Positions 1 to 9,965 of a DNA stretch of 64,000 nt are shown piece by piece. The notes under the pieces are model-generated. The model did no database searches, was not told where the DNA came from, and worked only from the letters and a program-made list of their open reading frames with translations. The stretch is from positions 17,849,344 to 17,913,343 of the forward strand of contig NC_012877.2 of NCBI RefSeq assembly GCF_000003195.3, read 5' to 3'. The position numbers and the translations under genes are program-made. This stretch comes from Sorghum bicolor (taxonomy: Eukaryota; Streptophyta; Magnoliopsida; Poales; Poaceae). Numbering within the stretch: position 1 is the first letter of the stretch; each line of letters begins with the position of its first letter.

Positions 1-2
1 TT

Positions 3-146
3 GTTGACTGCAAGGAGCGGGTGACTCATAATCATGTGGTTATATTCTACAAGGTGTTGTGGAGTAACCACACGGAGGAAGATGCCACTTGGGAAACAGA
101 GGACTATTTAAAAGAAGTTTATAAAACCTTCTTCGAAAATCAGTAA
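3..146 (+). CDS. Partial Ty3/gypsy polyprotein: C-terminal chromodomain end of element A
   Basis: This is the last 47 codons of a Ty3-type pol gene whose beginning lies left of the window. The frame reads through a [15 protein letters not shown] block, the usual C-terminal part of the chromodomain that follows integrase in Tekay/Del chromoviruses, and stops at TAA 144-146. The same block ([15 protein letters not shown]) occurs at the end of element B's pol. In this family the domain is thought to steer integration to heterochromatin. It is followed by a short spacer, a purine tract and the 3' LTR, the normal 3' end of such elements. No break is visible in this short stretch, so the condition of the full gene is unknown. 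Confidence 0.85.
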   Translation, partial: VDCKERVTHNHVVIFYKVLWSNHTEEDATWETEDYLKEVYKTFFENQ

Positions 147-175
147 GCTTTCAAATCTCGGGATGAGATTTTTGT

Positions 176-187
176 AAGGGGGAGGGC
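176..187 (+). promoter_or_regulatory. Polypurine tract of element A
   Basis: AAGGGGGAGGG lies immediately before the LTR start at 188. In LTR retrotransposons this RNase H-resistant tract primes plus-strand DNA synthesis. A stretch in the same position precedes B's 3' LTR. Confidence 0.75.
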
Positions 188-2215
188 TATAACACCCCAG
201 TGTTATGGTTGCATCCTTTCACATGCATAACATGAGCATCATCATCTTCATAAGCATACCATGATCATCATTCATCTTAGGTCATGTCATTTCATGCATA
301 TGTGTGGTTTAACTGGTTTATTTATGCCTTCTATACTTATGTTTGTTTATACCATGCTCTTGGTTGTGTCCTAGGCCTTGGTAAATAGTTCACCTATGCT
401 TAACTCAACCTTTGGAACAATGTTCATGTTGGTCATATCTCCAAATGATATCTCTAAGTCATACTTTCACTCATAGGCCCTATAAACCTCTTTTCCTTAG
501 GCTTTTAAAAAGTGTTTCATAAAATGTTTGCATGTCAAAACTTCCTTTAGAAAAGTTGTGGCAAATTTCCTAAGCAACAAAAGTTCTTTTGGAGTCAATC
601 CATGAAAATGTGCAGAGCAAGCTCAAAAGTGGCCCACAATGCAGAAATTGGGGCTGTTTCCAACACTTAGAAATTTTCAAAGTGTGGAATTCAACCAGTT
701 TGCTCGAGTGTGGTTTGGATGCCTTCCAGTTTGAAATCTAGGCCGAACCAAGCTATGATCCTTTAAGCAAAGTTTGAGTCCTCATATAGCTCTACATCAT
801 GGAGCAGTAAGCCAGCAAAACCATCGATCAGATTAGGAGTTAATCGAAGTCAAAAATCGAGTTTCAGTCGGTTTCAGAACTGAATGGAGGCAGCGTCAGT
901 GGGGAGGAGCTCGTCGGTGATGTCACGTGTTTGGACCAGTGGCGTCCGTACATCGCCGTTGGTCCCGCTTGTCAGCACCCGACGCGTCCTCCAGGTCGCC
1001 ACGACGCCCCCGGTCGCATGGACAGCGCCATTCTCCCCCTGGCTCCCTCTCTCTCGCGCTCATCGTTGGCTGCAGATGCCAAGCTTCGGTAAGCCCACAT
1101 TGCCTTCTCCGTCGCGAGGTCACCTCGCCGGAGTTCCGCCATGGTCACCGGTGTCGTGGCCAGGGCTCTCTAGTCTAGCATTTCTTCTCGTTCTTATTCC
1201 AAAAGCACCGCCTTGTCATGCTGATGCTCGTCGGGGTCCTCTTTTGCCCGGTCTCCGACCAGAGACGTCGGCGGTCGGCCGCGCACCAGCGCTGTGCCGC
1301 CATTCGCGAGGGCGAGGTCCCTAGGGTGCGGTAGAGTTAGGGTTTCTGGTACCAATCGTCGCGGAAGAGAGTGAGGAGCACGATGGTGCCCTTGGCCATC
1401 ACCGAGACCTCGCCGTCGACGAGATTTCCGGCGGTCAAGCCTCGCCTCTGTTCTCAGGGTCACTTACGCGTGGGGTCCTTGACCTGTGGGGTCTCCCTGT
1501 CTGTCCCTTTGTCCTCTTGTTTGAATTTAGGGTTTGTGCTGTTTTTGGAAAAAATCATAACTAGAGTTTGGAAAGTCCGCTTGAGGTGATTCAAATTTTG
1601 TTGTGTTCCTCTGGTAGGGTAGTTTTTAATAAAAATATAATATATCCCATGTTTCTGTGAAAAATAATTGTTATAAATTAATCTAGTTAATTCTATGTAA
1701 ATGCATATCTCTTGATCTACTACTCCAAATGATGTGAAATTTTTATGCTATGCTCTGGATAGTATTAGAATGATCTGATAAATATTCATGATTTTTGGAG
1801 TACCGTATCTCTGTTATGTGATTTATGTTAATACTATGGCCTAAATCCATGTTTAAATCATATTAAATGTTATATGCTTATGCTGGTGTTCTCATTTGGT
1901 GTCAAGCTTGTTCATGGTAATAGTAACATGTAAATAATCTGAATTCTGTTGTTTGACACTATCTAAGCCATGTTTCTTAATTTATGAAATAAGCACCTTG
2001 TTACATGTTTCTTAAGTTTGGCATGTGCAATTGCGCTGACAGTTTTATGGTAATATCAAGGTGCCATGCTTGTGCTTCTGTAATTTTTTGTAGATTTTGG
2101 CATGTCCTTTTATGGAATTAAATTAATAAATGCCTTTTTATTATGTGTTTAGTAGTGAACATGTGATTTTCTGGTGATCTTAGGATATGCTTGTTCTCAT
2201 GAGTCACTTGGTTGG
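188..2215 (+). repeat. Element A 3' LTR, segment 1 of 3
   Basis: The LTR begins TATAACACCCC, where the family start is TGTAACACC (compare LTR-b read on its own strand), so the first dinucleotide seems mutated. It continues as AT-rich DNA with a GC-rich patch at about 880-1480, the usual pattern of these long (about 4 kb) Tekay LTRs. It is interrupted at 2215 by element B and resumes at 20329. With inserts and duplicated TSDs removed, the LTR would be about 4.55 kb. Short reading frames in the GC-rich patch (for example 884-1324) have no recognisable domain and lie in non-coding LTR. Confidence 0.85.
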
Positions 2216-5200
2216 TGTAACGACCCAGAAATTTTCCCCAAAATACCAAAGTTACCACCTGAAAATTTTTTTCTAAAAATAACCTTTGTTTGATGAATTC
2301 ATACTAGAAAAATCCCTTGTAGATGCACAAGTAGAACCTATTTAATTTTAGAGCATATGCATATTTAATTCAACGTATGATTTGGCTTTTATTGATTTTA
2401 TGTGATGAGTAATAAAATCAATAACCTTTATTTAACTAGTGATTTCCCTTCAAAAGCTAACCCTTGGCTTGTGCTCAAGTTGGAACTAAGTTAGGCAATT
2501 AGGGAATCAAGGGGTTGGAGAATAGACTTAGCAGAAATTAGAAAACGGTTGAAGCTAGGGCTGGAAAAATGAAAAGCAAATCTGGCCCGAGAGCAGCTCG
2601 CAGCCCAGCTCGCTACCCGCACCTGCGCTCGCCCATCCGGCCCAGCACCGCGCGCGCGGCCCAGCACGCGCGTCCCCACCCGCGCTCGCGTTCGCTGCGG
2701 CCCAGCACCGCACGCCACCGCAGCCCAGGGCTCGCCCGGCTCAGCGCGCAGCCAAGCGGCAGCGCCCAACGCTCCACCCCGCGCGGATGACAGGCGGGCC
2801 CCGCCCGTCATCCCCCACCTCACCACCGATCCCCTGCTTTTCTTCCCCAGCGCCCCTGCAGCTTGGTGACGACACTGCGCTCGCCTTTTGACCGGACGAG
2901 AGCGGACGGGAGAACGCCAGGGCCTCGCCAACCACCCCCGCGCCCCCGAAGCCTAGCCTCGCGGACGCCAGCGCCCTACACGTGTCCGGATGGCACCCCG
3001 GCCGTCCGCCGTGAGCCATGATCGGCTTCGGCTATAAAAGCTGAACCCCAAGCCCTAGCGCCTCCCATCCACCCAGACACCACGCCGCGGCTCAGCCGCC
3101 ACTCACCGAGCACAGCAAACCGAGGGGGAAGCGAGGAGGCGGGCCGCGGAAGCCGTCCAGGGCACCGGAGCGGGGGAGATCGCCGCCGCCGTCCCTCCCC
3201 CATCCACGCGGCGGGCTTCACGGCACGGCACTGCGAACCATCTTCACGGCGACAGCTCTCCACTGCGACACTAGCCAGCAACCATCGCCACCCCCGGTAT
3301 GTGTTTGATTTTCGTCTCTGTGCGCCACCAAGTCGAGCGCTTGCGCCATGGCCGCCCGCCGCAAACGCACCCAAGGCGCTGCCTTTGCTCTCCCCGCATC
3401 CGCCTCACGTCCGTCACACACCCGCACGCCGCACACTTGCACCCAGGCACGGAAACAAGCCCGGCCACGCAGGAACACCCCGGACCCTAGAACAGAGGAA
3501 CCGCACCGACTCACCATGGGCGCGCCCTGCCGCACCTTGGCCACGGCACGAAACCACCTAGAAAGAACCCAAGGCACCACCTTGAGCACCCATCGCACTC
3601 GCTGAGGCGCTGCGCCGCTCGTGCGTGCCGTTCGACGCGCTGCGCGCAACCGAGCGGGCACGCTCATAGCCGCAGGCGCCACGGGCGCGAACGCCCCCGG
3701 CACGCGTGACATTCCGACCGCTACGCGCCAGCAGTGAGCCCTGAACCACTCCGAGCACCTTCACCGCATCCTCGAACGCACCGTGCGCGGCTTAGAGTAG
3801 AAGAGCAGGGGGATAAAGCACCGGAGCACCGCCGGAGTGCGGCGAGACCTGGGAAAAACGTGGAGCAGAGAAAGAGCAGGGGAGAGGAGGGGAAAAGAGC
3901 CTCCTGGCTGCACCCGGTCCGCTGTGGACCGAAGAGGAGGAGAGAAGGGGGTGGACCAGGTCCACGAAGACCCAAGCCAGCGGACCACAGACCCCGCGGT
4001 GCACCCGTGCACCCATGCACCGCGCGCCCGCCTCCTGGCCGCTGGGCCGAGCCCAGCACAAGGCCGAGGCCCAGCAGTGCCAGCCAGCCGCAAGAAGGCC
4101 GACGCCGGCCCGATACCTCGCCCCCCGGCCACCGCGTGGGCCGGTTTGAGCCCAAGCCGCAGGGTTAATTTCCTGATCTTTTTCTTTTTCTTTTCCAAAC
4201 CTATAACGTGTTTAAATAATTTAAACCCCCAAATGAATTCCGAAAAATACAAAACTAGTATCTAAACTTTTCTAAAAAGAAGCTCTACGTCTTAGGCTTA
4301 TTTATGAGTGCATTTGGTTCTTTCGATTCTTCTATTGGATTTTTGTGATATCTATAGGAGTCGCTTATTGCGACCATATGTCTCGTTTGACAGACCCGGA
4401 GGAGCCGACGACTGAGGAGTACGACCCCGACTACACTGAGGAGCTCGAGGACGACTTGCCAGGTGCCACGTCCCACCCAACCTCGTAGAATCCTATTAGT
4501 CATGCCATGAATGTAGAAGCTAGCGCTTTACTTTTATGCAATAATCTGAGATAGGATGCATGGTAGCAATGCTTGTGAGCCGTTACCTTGTCGCAACCTA
4601 CTACCCTTGCTTACCCGCAGTTAGGTTAGAAGCTTGCATTTTACTACTGGTACTCTACTCTGCATTATATCTGTGATGTGATGCTTGGTGGACAGTTGTT
4701 GGGTTGGTTAAGGCATGGAATGCCGATATCGGATTTTGGGAGAGATCTTGGTGTGTGTTTTGGGTGTGTGGTGAGGGTTGAGTCGATCGAGCAGGAATGT
4801 ACGACGAGTCTTGGGACGAGTCATGCCGGGAGATGCTACCTGGGCATTTCCCAAGAGAGATGCCTGTGGCGGGCACATGTGACAGGGTGAGGTCCCGGAG
4901 TGGAGTGTCTTCGTGGGACGAAGCGCCGGGATGGGAGGTGCTGTTTAGCACGGGGTGACCGGATGTCCCGTTGAGCGGGGCATCGGCCGACCCCACGTGA
5001 AGATGTCCTGCTTGGTCGCTTAAGGACTGATATATTCTGTGGACCGGGTCTTAGGAAGCCTTGCAACCTCACTCGCCTTCATGGGAGGGGGACGGATGTA
5101 CGACCATCTAGGGCGATGCCACTACTACTAGGTTGTTAGCGGATAGTGTAGGGAGGTGCGGGCATGGGACCCACACCCTCCTAAGACAGCGTAGTGACCC

Positions 5201-6088
5201 TGGGGGCCCGGTACTACGTCTCACAGTCTCAGCATGCCGGTGGTACTCCGGTATGGCCCCAGTTCTGAGTGGTAGGGTGGCATCGTGTTAGTTGGAAGGC
5301 AGCCCGGAATCAGCCTAGACGATGTACAGTGTCGATGATGGTGATCTTGTGAGTGGTGTAAACCTCTGCAGAGTTTCTAGTTGATCGATCGATACATATG
5401 CCGTTCGCGGCTATGGACCTTTCCTAAGTACAGCTTCACTTGACTAGAGAGAGGAGTCCTTTCTACCTTCCCCTGGGTTGTGTTGGATCCGGCGTTGGCC
5501 GTTGAGGCAAGGCACGAGCGGGAGTCGTCCTTGCCGCCTAGAGAGTGAGTGTGTGGTGAGATGTGTGTGCTGGGATGGGAGAATGTGTGTGAAAGGTGTT
5601 GGAATAAAAGTTGACTTATTATTATTATAAAATGTGACTTATTCGCATAGGAAACTACAGCCATATATTAGGTCTTTTGAATCAACCCCTTGCATTCCAC
5701 CTACCACAAAGCTTCGCAAAAAGCATAGGGTGGGAGCCAGTGGCCAGTACAAATCGTACTGATACTTTGGCAGCAGGTTCTGAGCCTGAGTACGACTATG
5801 TGGGCGACGATTGGGAGGAGTAGGTGTCTCATCCTGCGCTCAAGTTTGGAGGATCCGGAGTTCGCGCCTTCGCTATCTACCCGATGCTGTTCCGTATGCT
5901 GTGTGTGTGAGTGTGATTCCGCCAACTGGCGATGTAATAATGAGTAAACCCCTCTTGTACTCTCTTTTGTTCGTGTATGACTTGTATAACAGCTGAAATT
6001 CGGGTAATTCGAATTGACTCTTCGCGCGTTAATTTGTTTTACAATTCGAATCTAGGGATTTCCCTTCATGGAAATCTAGATCGTTTCA
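2216..6088 (+). repeat. Element B 5' LTR (3873 bp)
   Basis: The LTR begins TGTAACGACCCAG and ends ATCGTTTCA, directly followed by the primer-binding site. Its counterpart is 12476-20323. It has an AT-rich start, a GC-rich middle (2570-4150) with a TATA box at 3033-3040, then a long moderately GC-rich 3' part. Reading frames in the GC-rich part (such as 2491-2931, 3218-3712 and 3721-4155 on the minus strand) reappear in the second LTR but match no protein family I know. They are best read as chance open frames in GC-rich DNA. Confidence 0.93.
3033..3040 (+). promoter_or_regulatory. Probable TATA box of element B 5' LTR
   Basis: TATAAAAG lies in GGCTATAAAAGC, within a GC-rich context followed by CCCTAGCG. 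The same site is at 13293-13300 in the 3' LTR. It would place transcription start near 3065, leaving about 3 kb of R-U5 before the primer-binding site. Confidence 0.6.
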
Positions 6089-6280
6089 GTTGGTATCAAA
6101 GCCATACTTGACCCTAGGACGAGACCCTTAGGATTGGACGACAAAAAAATCAGGAATGAAACTGGTCTTTTCGGCCTATATTCGCCGACCTTGCATCTTT
6201 TGTGCATGGCTTAACCTTACATCTATTCTTTCACCACCTAAACCTCACTAAGCTCCTTTCTAACCCCATTCTTTGGTAAA
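6089..6280 (+). promoter_or_regulatory. Primer-binding site and short leader of element B
   Basis: TGGTATCAAAGCC at 6091-6103, two bases after the LTR, resembles the 3' end complement of initiator tRNA-Met (usual form TGGTATCAGAGC) with one mismatch. The rest of the leader up to the first ATG at 6281 shows no other feature. Confidence 0.8.
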
Positions 6281-7531
6281 ATGCAGAGCAACATGCTGAT
6301 CGTTGAGATGGCTGTGGACGCCCAGCAGTATGGTGGTTTTGTGCCCCTGCTGTACGACGTGCTGACTGAGCTTGGAGTCCCCACCGAGCCGATCCGCTAC
6401 GTCTGTCGTGGAGAGGCGGGCCCGGACGGACAGCTTCAGGGTCACATTGTGATCAACCTCACCGTCCCCGCCAGCACTACGCTTCCTGGAGTGACAGCTT
6501 TCCAGGAGCTGGCGATCGAGACTTCGGTCGCCAACTGCGTCCAGGCTGCGACTCGCCAGGCCCTCCGCCACGTCGTTCAGGACACGTGGGAGCACATCCA
6601 GGGCGGCAGATTCCGTCTACTTCCTCGTGTCCTGGACCTCACCTACGTCGAGGGAGCCACCGTCCGAGTGTTGGCTGCGGACCAGCTCGCTCAGGAGGAG
6701 ACAGACCCTTGTCTTCAGTTCTCGGGCCGCTATATCTTGGCCCAGGATCGCTACATCACTGCGGTCGAGACTGAGAACAAGCGCTACCGAGACTTGGTGT
6801 TCACAGCCGACCACGTCATCGAGATGGAGCAGGTGAAGAAGAGGATACTGAGGGACGCTATCCTGACAGAGCGCCACAGCCATGACCGCCTGGAGGACTT
6901 CAGCCGAGCTCGCGAGGTCGCCTTCAGGCAGGAGATTCAGGAGTGGCAGAACAAGGCCCGGGACTATGAGCTCCGAGGCAACCACTTGGACGCCAAGGTG
7001 CTTGAGCTGGAGGACCGACTTGAGCGCCAGCGTGCGCTCTTGGGCGAGTTCCGTCAGAGGGAGAAGGAGAAGATCTTCAGCAAGCTGTGTCTGGAGACCC
7101 GCTATGAGCGTATGTCACAGGAGAACGAGATGCTGAGGGCTGAGTCCACCCACAACACTCGTCACCTGGCTGAGCTCATCAAGACCACAGAGTACTTCAG
7201 GGACAAGGCCCAGAGGACCCGCCAGGCTTGGATCGCTTCTGACAACAAGCGTGTCAAGGAGATCGCCCGTGTCCAGGAGCCCCTTCCTCCCAAGATGCGC
7301 AAGGAGGCGCGCAAGCACTCTTTCCGTCCTGCACCCACCACCCTCAACCTCACAGCTTGCCCTTCTGAGCACTACCCTGAGGTACCGAGGACCATACAGC
7401 TCAAGGCCGCAGAGGAGTACGCCAGTCGACTTCACCGCACTGATGCCGAGCTCGAGGCTATGGACAGGGACTCTGAGGAGCAGCTCCCTAGCTCTCGCCC
7501 CACCACACCACCTTACGTCCCTACCCAGTAG
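6281..7531 (+). CDS. Extra ORF upstream of gag (orf0-like), coiled-coil protein, 416 aa
   Basis: This intact 416-codon ORF starts at the first ATG after the primer-binding site and ends TAG at 7529-7531. I do not recognise a catalytic domain. The N-terminal 150 residues look globular. Residues about 165-330 are rich in E, K, R and L with heptad-like spacing (for example LELEDRLERQRALLGEF), suggesting a coiled coil. The C-terminus is proline/serine-rich and low in complexity. It precedes gag by 319 bp in the same orientation, inside one LTR-flanked unit. An ORF in this place (orf0) is known from rice RIRE3 and RIRE8; relation to them is inference. A structural or targeting role would be a guess. 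Unlike pol in the same copy, it is unbroken. Confidence 0.8.
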   Translation: MQSNMLIVEMAVDAQQYGGFVPLLYDVLTELGVPTEPIRYVCRGEAGPDGQLQGHIVINLTVPASTTLPGVTAFQELAIETSVANCVQAATRQALRHVVQDTWEHIQGGRFRLLPRVLDLTYVEGATVRVLAADQLAQEETDPCLQFSGRYILAQDRYITAVETENKRYRDLVFTADHVIEMEQVKKRILRDAILTERHSHDRLEDFSRAREVAFRQEIQEWQNKARDYELRGNHLDAKVLELEDRLERQRALLGEFRQREKEKIFSKLCLETRYERMSQENEMLRAESTHNTRHLAELIKTTEYFRDKAQRTRQAWIASDNKRVKEIARVQEPLPPKMRKEARKHSFRPAPTTLNLTACPSEHYPEVPRTIQLKAAEEYASRLHRTDAELEAMDRDSEEQLPSSRPTTPPYVPTQ

Positions 7532-7850
7532 AGTAGAGTAGTCGTCCTGATGATGTGCCCTGTGTGGCGAATAATGCGACATGTAACTCACTATCAGTAG
7601 TAGAGCGATATGTCCTGTCCTTTTAGAGCCTACCTGCGTGTAGAGCGATTCCCGCGAGCCCTTTGGTGTAGTTGCCCAAGGCATCGCTGTGTAATGAACT
7701 CATGTAATGAATGTTTGGGTCTTAATGGATTTTATCGATGTTATTTGCTTCTTTGTATGAGTGTTGAATAGAATGTTTTATGAATTAAATTGCCTAAATA
7801 TCTAAACACTGTTTTAACACATTAAATCATGACCTAACCCATGCAGAGAG
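7532..7850 (+). other. Spacer between extra ORF and gag of element B
   Basis: This is 319 bp of AT-richer DNA without a reading frame or recognisable signal. I see no clear splice pair, so how gag-pol is translated downstream of the first ORF is not evident. Confidence 0.6.
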
Positions 7851-9965
7851 ATGGCGTGCCGCCGTTCTGAACGCCTCAACGTACGTTCCCCTTCACCCGA
7901 GGTGGAGTACCGCGGCCGTGGGCGTGGGCATGGTCGAGGAGCTGCCTCTCCTGCCCCCAGACTCGAGCGGGAGGTGGAGGAGCAGCCCGCCCCAGGAGAG
8001 CCTGCCCTAGAGGAGCCCCACAGGAGAGCTAGGTCCCCTCAGCTCGGGGACAATGATGCACCACCACCGCCGCCACCGTCTCTATCTGAGGTGATGGATC
8101 GCCAGACCCGCCTTTTGGAGGCACTGGCGGATGGCATACTGCGTCGTCCTGGAGGAGGTCCGCCCAATGACTTCCAAAGGAAGCTAGAAGGCTTCCTCAA
8201 GCTGAGGCCTCCTACGTTTGACTGTGCTGATGATGATCCCATTGCCGCCGAGGACAGGCTGCGTGAGATCGAGAAGAAACTAGACCTCACCACTTGCACT
8301 GATGAGGAGTGTGTGGGAGTCGCCGCTCACCAGCTCACTGGCGCTGCACGCGCATGGTGGGACAGCTACAGTGACACCCACGAGAACCCCGGGGGCATAA
8401 CCTGGGCTGAGTTCACTGAGGCGTTCCGTGAGCAGCATGTACCTGAGGGTGTCATGGACGCCAAGGTGGAGGAGTTCCGCAACATCTCCCAGGGCACTCA
8501 GAAGGTACAGGAGTATGCCACTCGCTTCACCCGCACCATGAGGTATGCTCCAGATGAGTCCAACACTGAGAAGAAGAAGATGTACTTCTTCAATAAGGGT
8601 CTGAGTACGCGCCTCAAGGTGGCCCTCTCGGGTCACACCTGCTACACCCTCCGGGAGATGATCAACAAGGCCCTAGAGATGGAGAGGGACCGCCTGGAGG
8701 CCGATGCTCAGTACAAGGAGAAGAAGCGCCGGTCCGAGAGTTCTTCTCGTGGCCCGGCACCCCAGAGGCCACGTGCTCACATGCCCCCTCCGTCGCGCCT
8801 CCGCTCTTCTCAGGGCGCTGCACCGGCTCCGAGTCGAGGAGGTGGTACCCACACCGCCAACTACCACCGCCCCACTCAGAGCCGCCCTGTGCAGAGTACC
8901 AGCACGTGGAAGGCCGCTGCACCCACCTCCACAGGCAGTGTGCCTTTCGCTTGCTTCAACTGTGGTCAGCCAGGCCACAAGGCTGCCTACTGCCCTGCAA
9001 AGACTGCTCCACCACCTGCCCCGACTGCGACCAGGCAGGAACCTGCTCAGGGCACACTTCGCAAGCCAGCTGTGGGAGCCACCCGCGGCCGTCTCACACA
9101 CCTGACAGCGAAGGACGCGCAGGACGCCCCCGACGCGGTGTACGGTATGTTTTTGGTACAGGGAGTTATGGCATCAGTTCTATTTGACTCTGGTGCAACT
9201 TGCTCATATGTATCCTCTAGATTTGCACGAGAGCAAAACCTACCCGTGTCACCACGGAAGGTACCTATAGACACCATATCTCCTTTAGGCAACCTCAGAT
9301 GCACCCAGAAATGTCAGGAAGTGAGTATCACCATTGAGGGTTACCCTTTTCTAGCCGACCTCACCTTACTTCCGTCAGATGGACTGGATGTCATTTTGGG
9401 AATGGATTGGCTGACCCAACACAAGGGAGTGATATCTTGTTCACCGAGGTATGTGGAGATAACGCACCCGAGTGGTCGCGTGCTCCGATGTGAGCCTAAC
9501 CATGAGAAGAAGGCGCCCATGATATGCGCCTTAGAATCCAAGTCAGTTGAGGAAGTGCCTATAGTGAGTGAGTACCCTGACGTGTTTCCAGAGGAGTTGC
9601 CGGGTATGCCGCCTGACAGAGATGTGGAGTTCGTGATCGACCTTCTGCCGGGTACGGGTCCCAATGCTAAGAGGCCCTACCGCATGTCAGTCGATGAGCT
9701 GGAAGAGCTCAAGAAGCAACTCAAGGAGTTGGCAGATAAGGGGTACATTAGACCCAGTGCTTCACCATGGGGTTCCCCTGTCTTGTTCGTAAAGAAGAAG
9801 GATGGCTCCATGAGGATGTGTATTGACTACCGGAACTTAAATGCCGTGACTGTCAAGAACAAGTACCCTCTCCCAAGGATCGATGACCTATGCCAAGTTC
9901 TTCTCAAAAATCGATCTCCGATCCGGGTACCATCAGATGAAGATCAGATCGGAGGATATACCTAA
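7851..9965 (+). pseudogene. Element B gag-protease and N-terminal reverse transcriptase (frame-broken)
   Basis: The ORF starts at ATG 7851 (after CATGCAGAGAG). An arginine/glycine-rich N-terminus is followed by the retrotransposon gag domain (residues about 125-260, with WWDSY and [10 protein letters not shown]). A CCHC zinc knuckle ([14 protein letters not shown]) begins at residue 368, and a retropepsin with LFDSGA has Asp446 and LGMDWL. The RT start ([22 protein letters not shown]) is normal up to the PLPRIDDL block, after which the frame runs into 25 unrelated codons and stops at TAA 9963-9965. The correct pol continuation is in another frame (9883-12441). The junction near 9884-9889 lacks the few residues normally found between RIDDL and FFSKIDL. 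This fits a short out-of-frame deletion, not programmed frameshifting. Confidence 0.9.

Noticed and set aside
2491..4265. Many overlapping open frames on both strands in the GC-rich part of B's LTR, also at 12751-13865 and 17983-18500
   Set aside because: They lie in both LTR copies, overlap on both strands, are low-complexity and show no domain. GC-rich DNA lacks stop codons, so open frames are expected.
9883..9965. Programmed frameshift between gag-protease and pol in element B
   Set aside because: The overlap lies inside conserved RT motifs, and residues are missing at the junction. Real recoding sites sit between domains.
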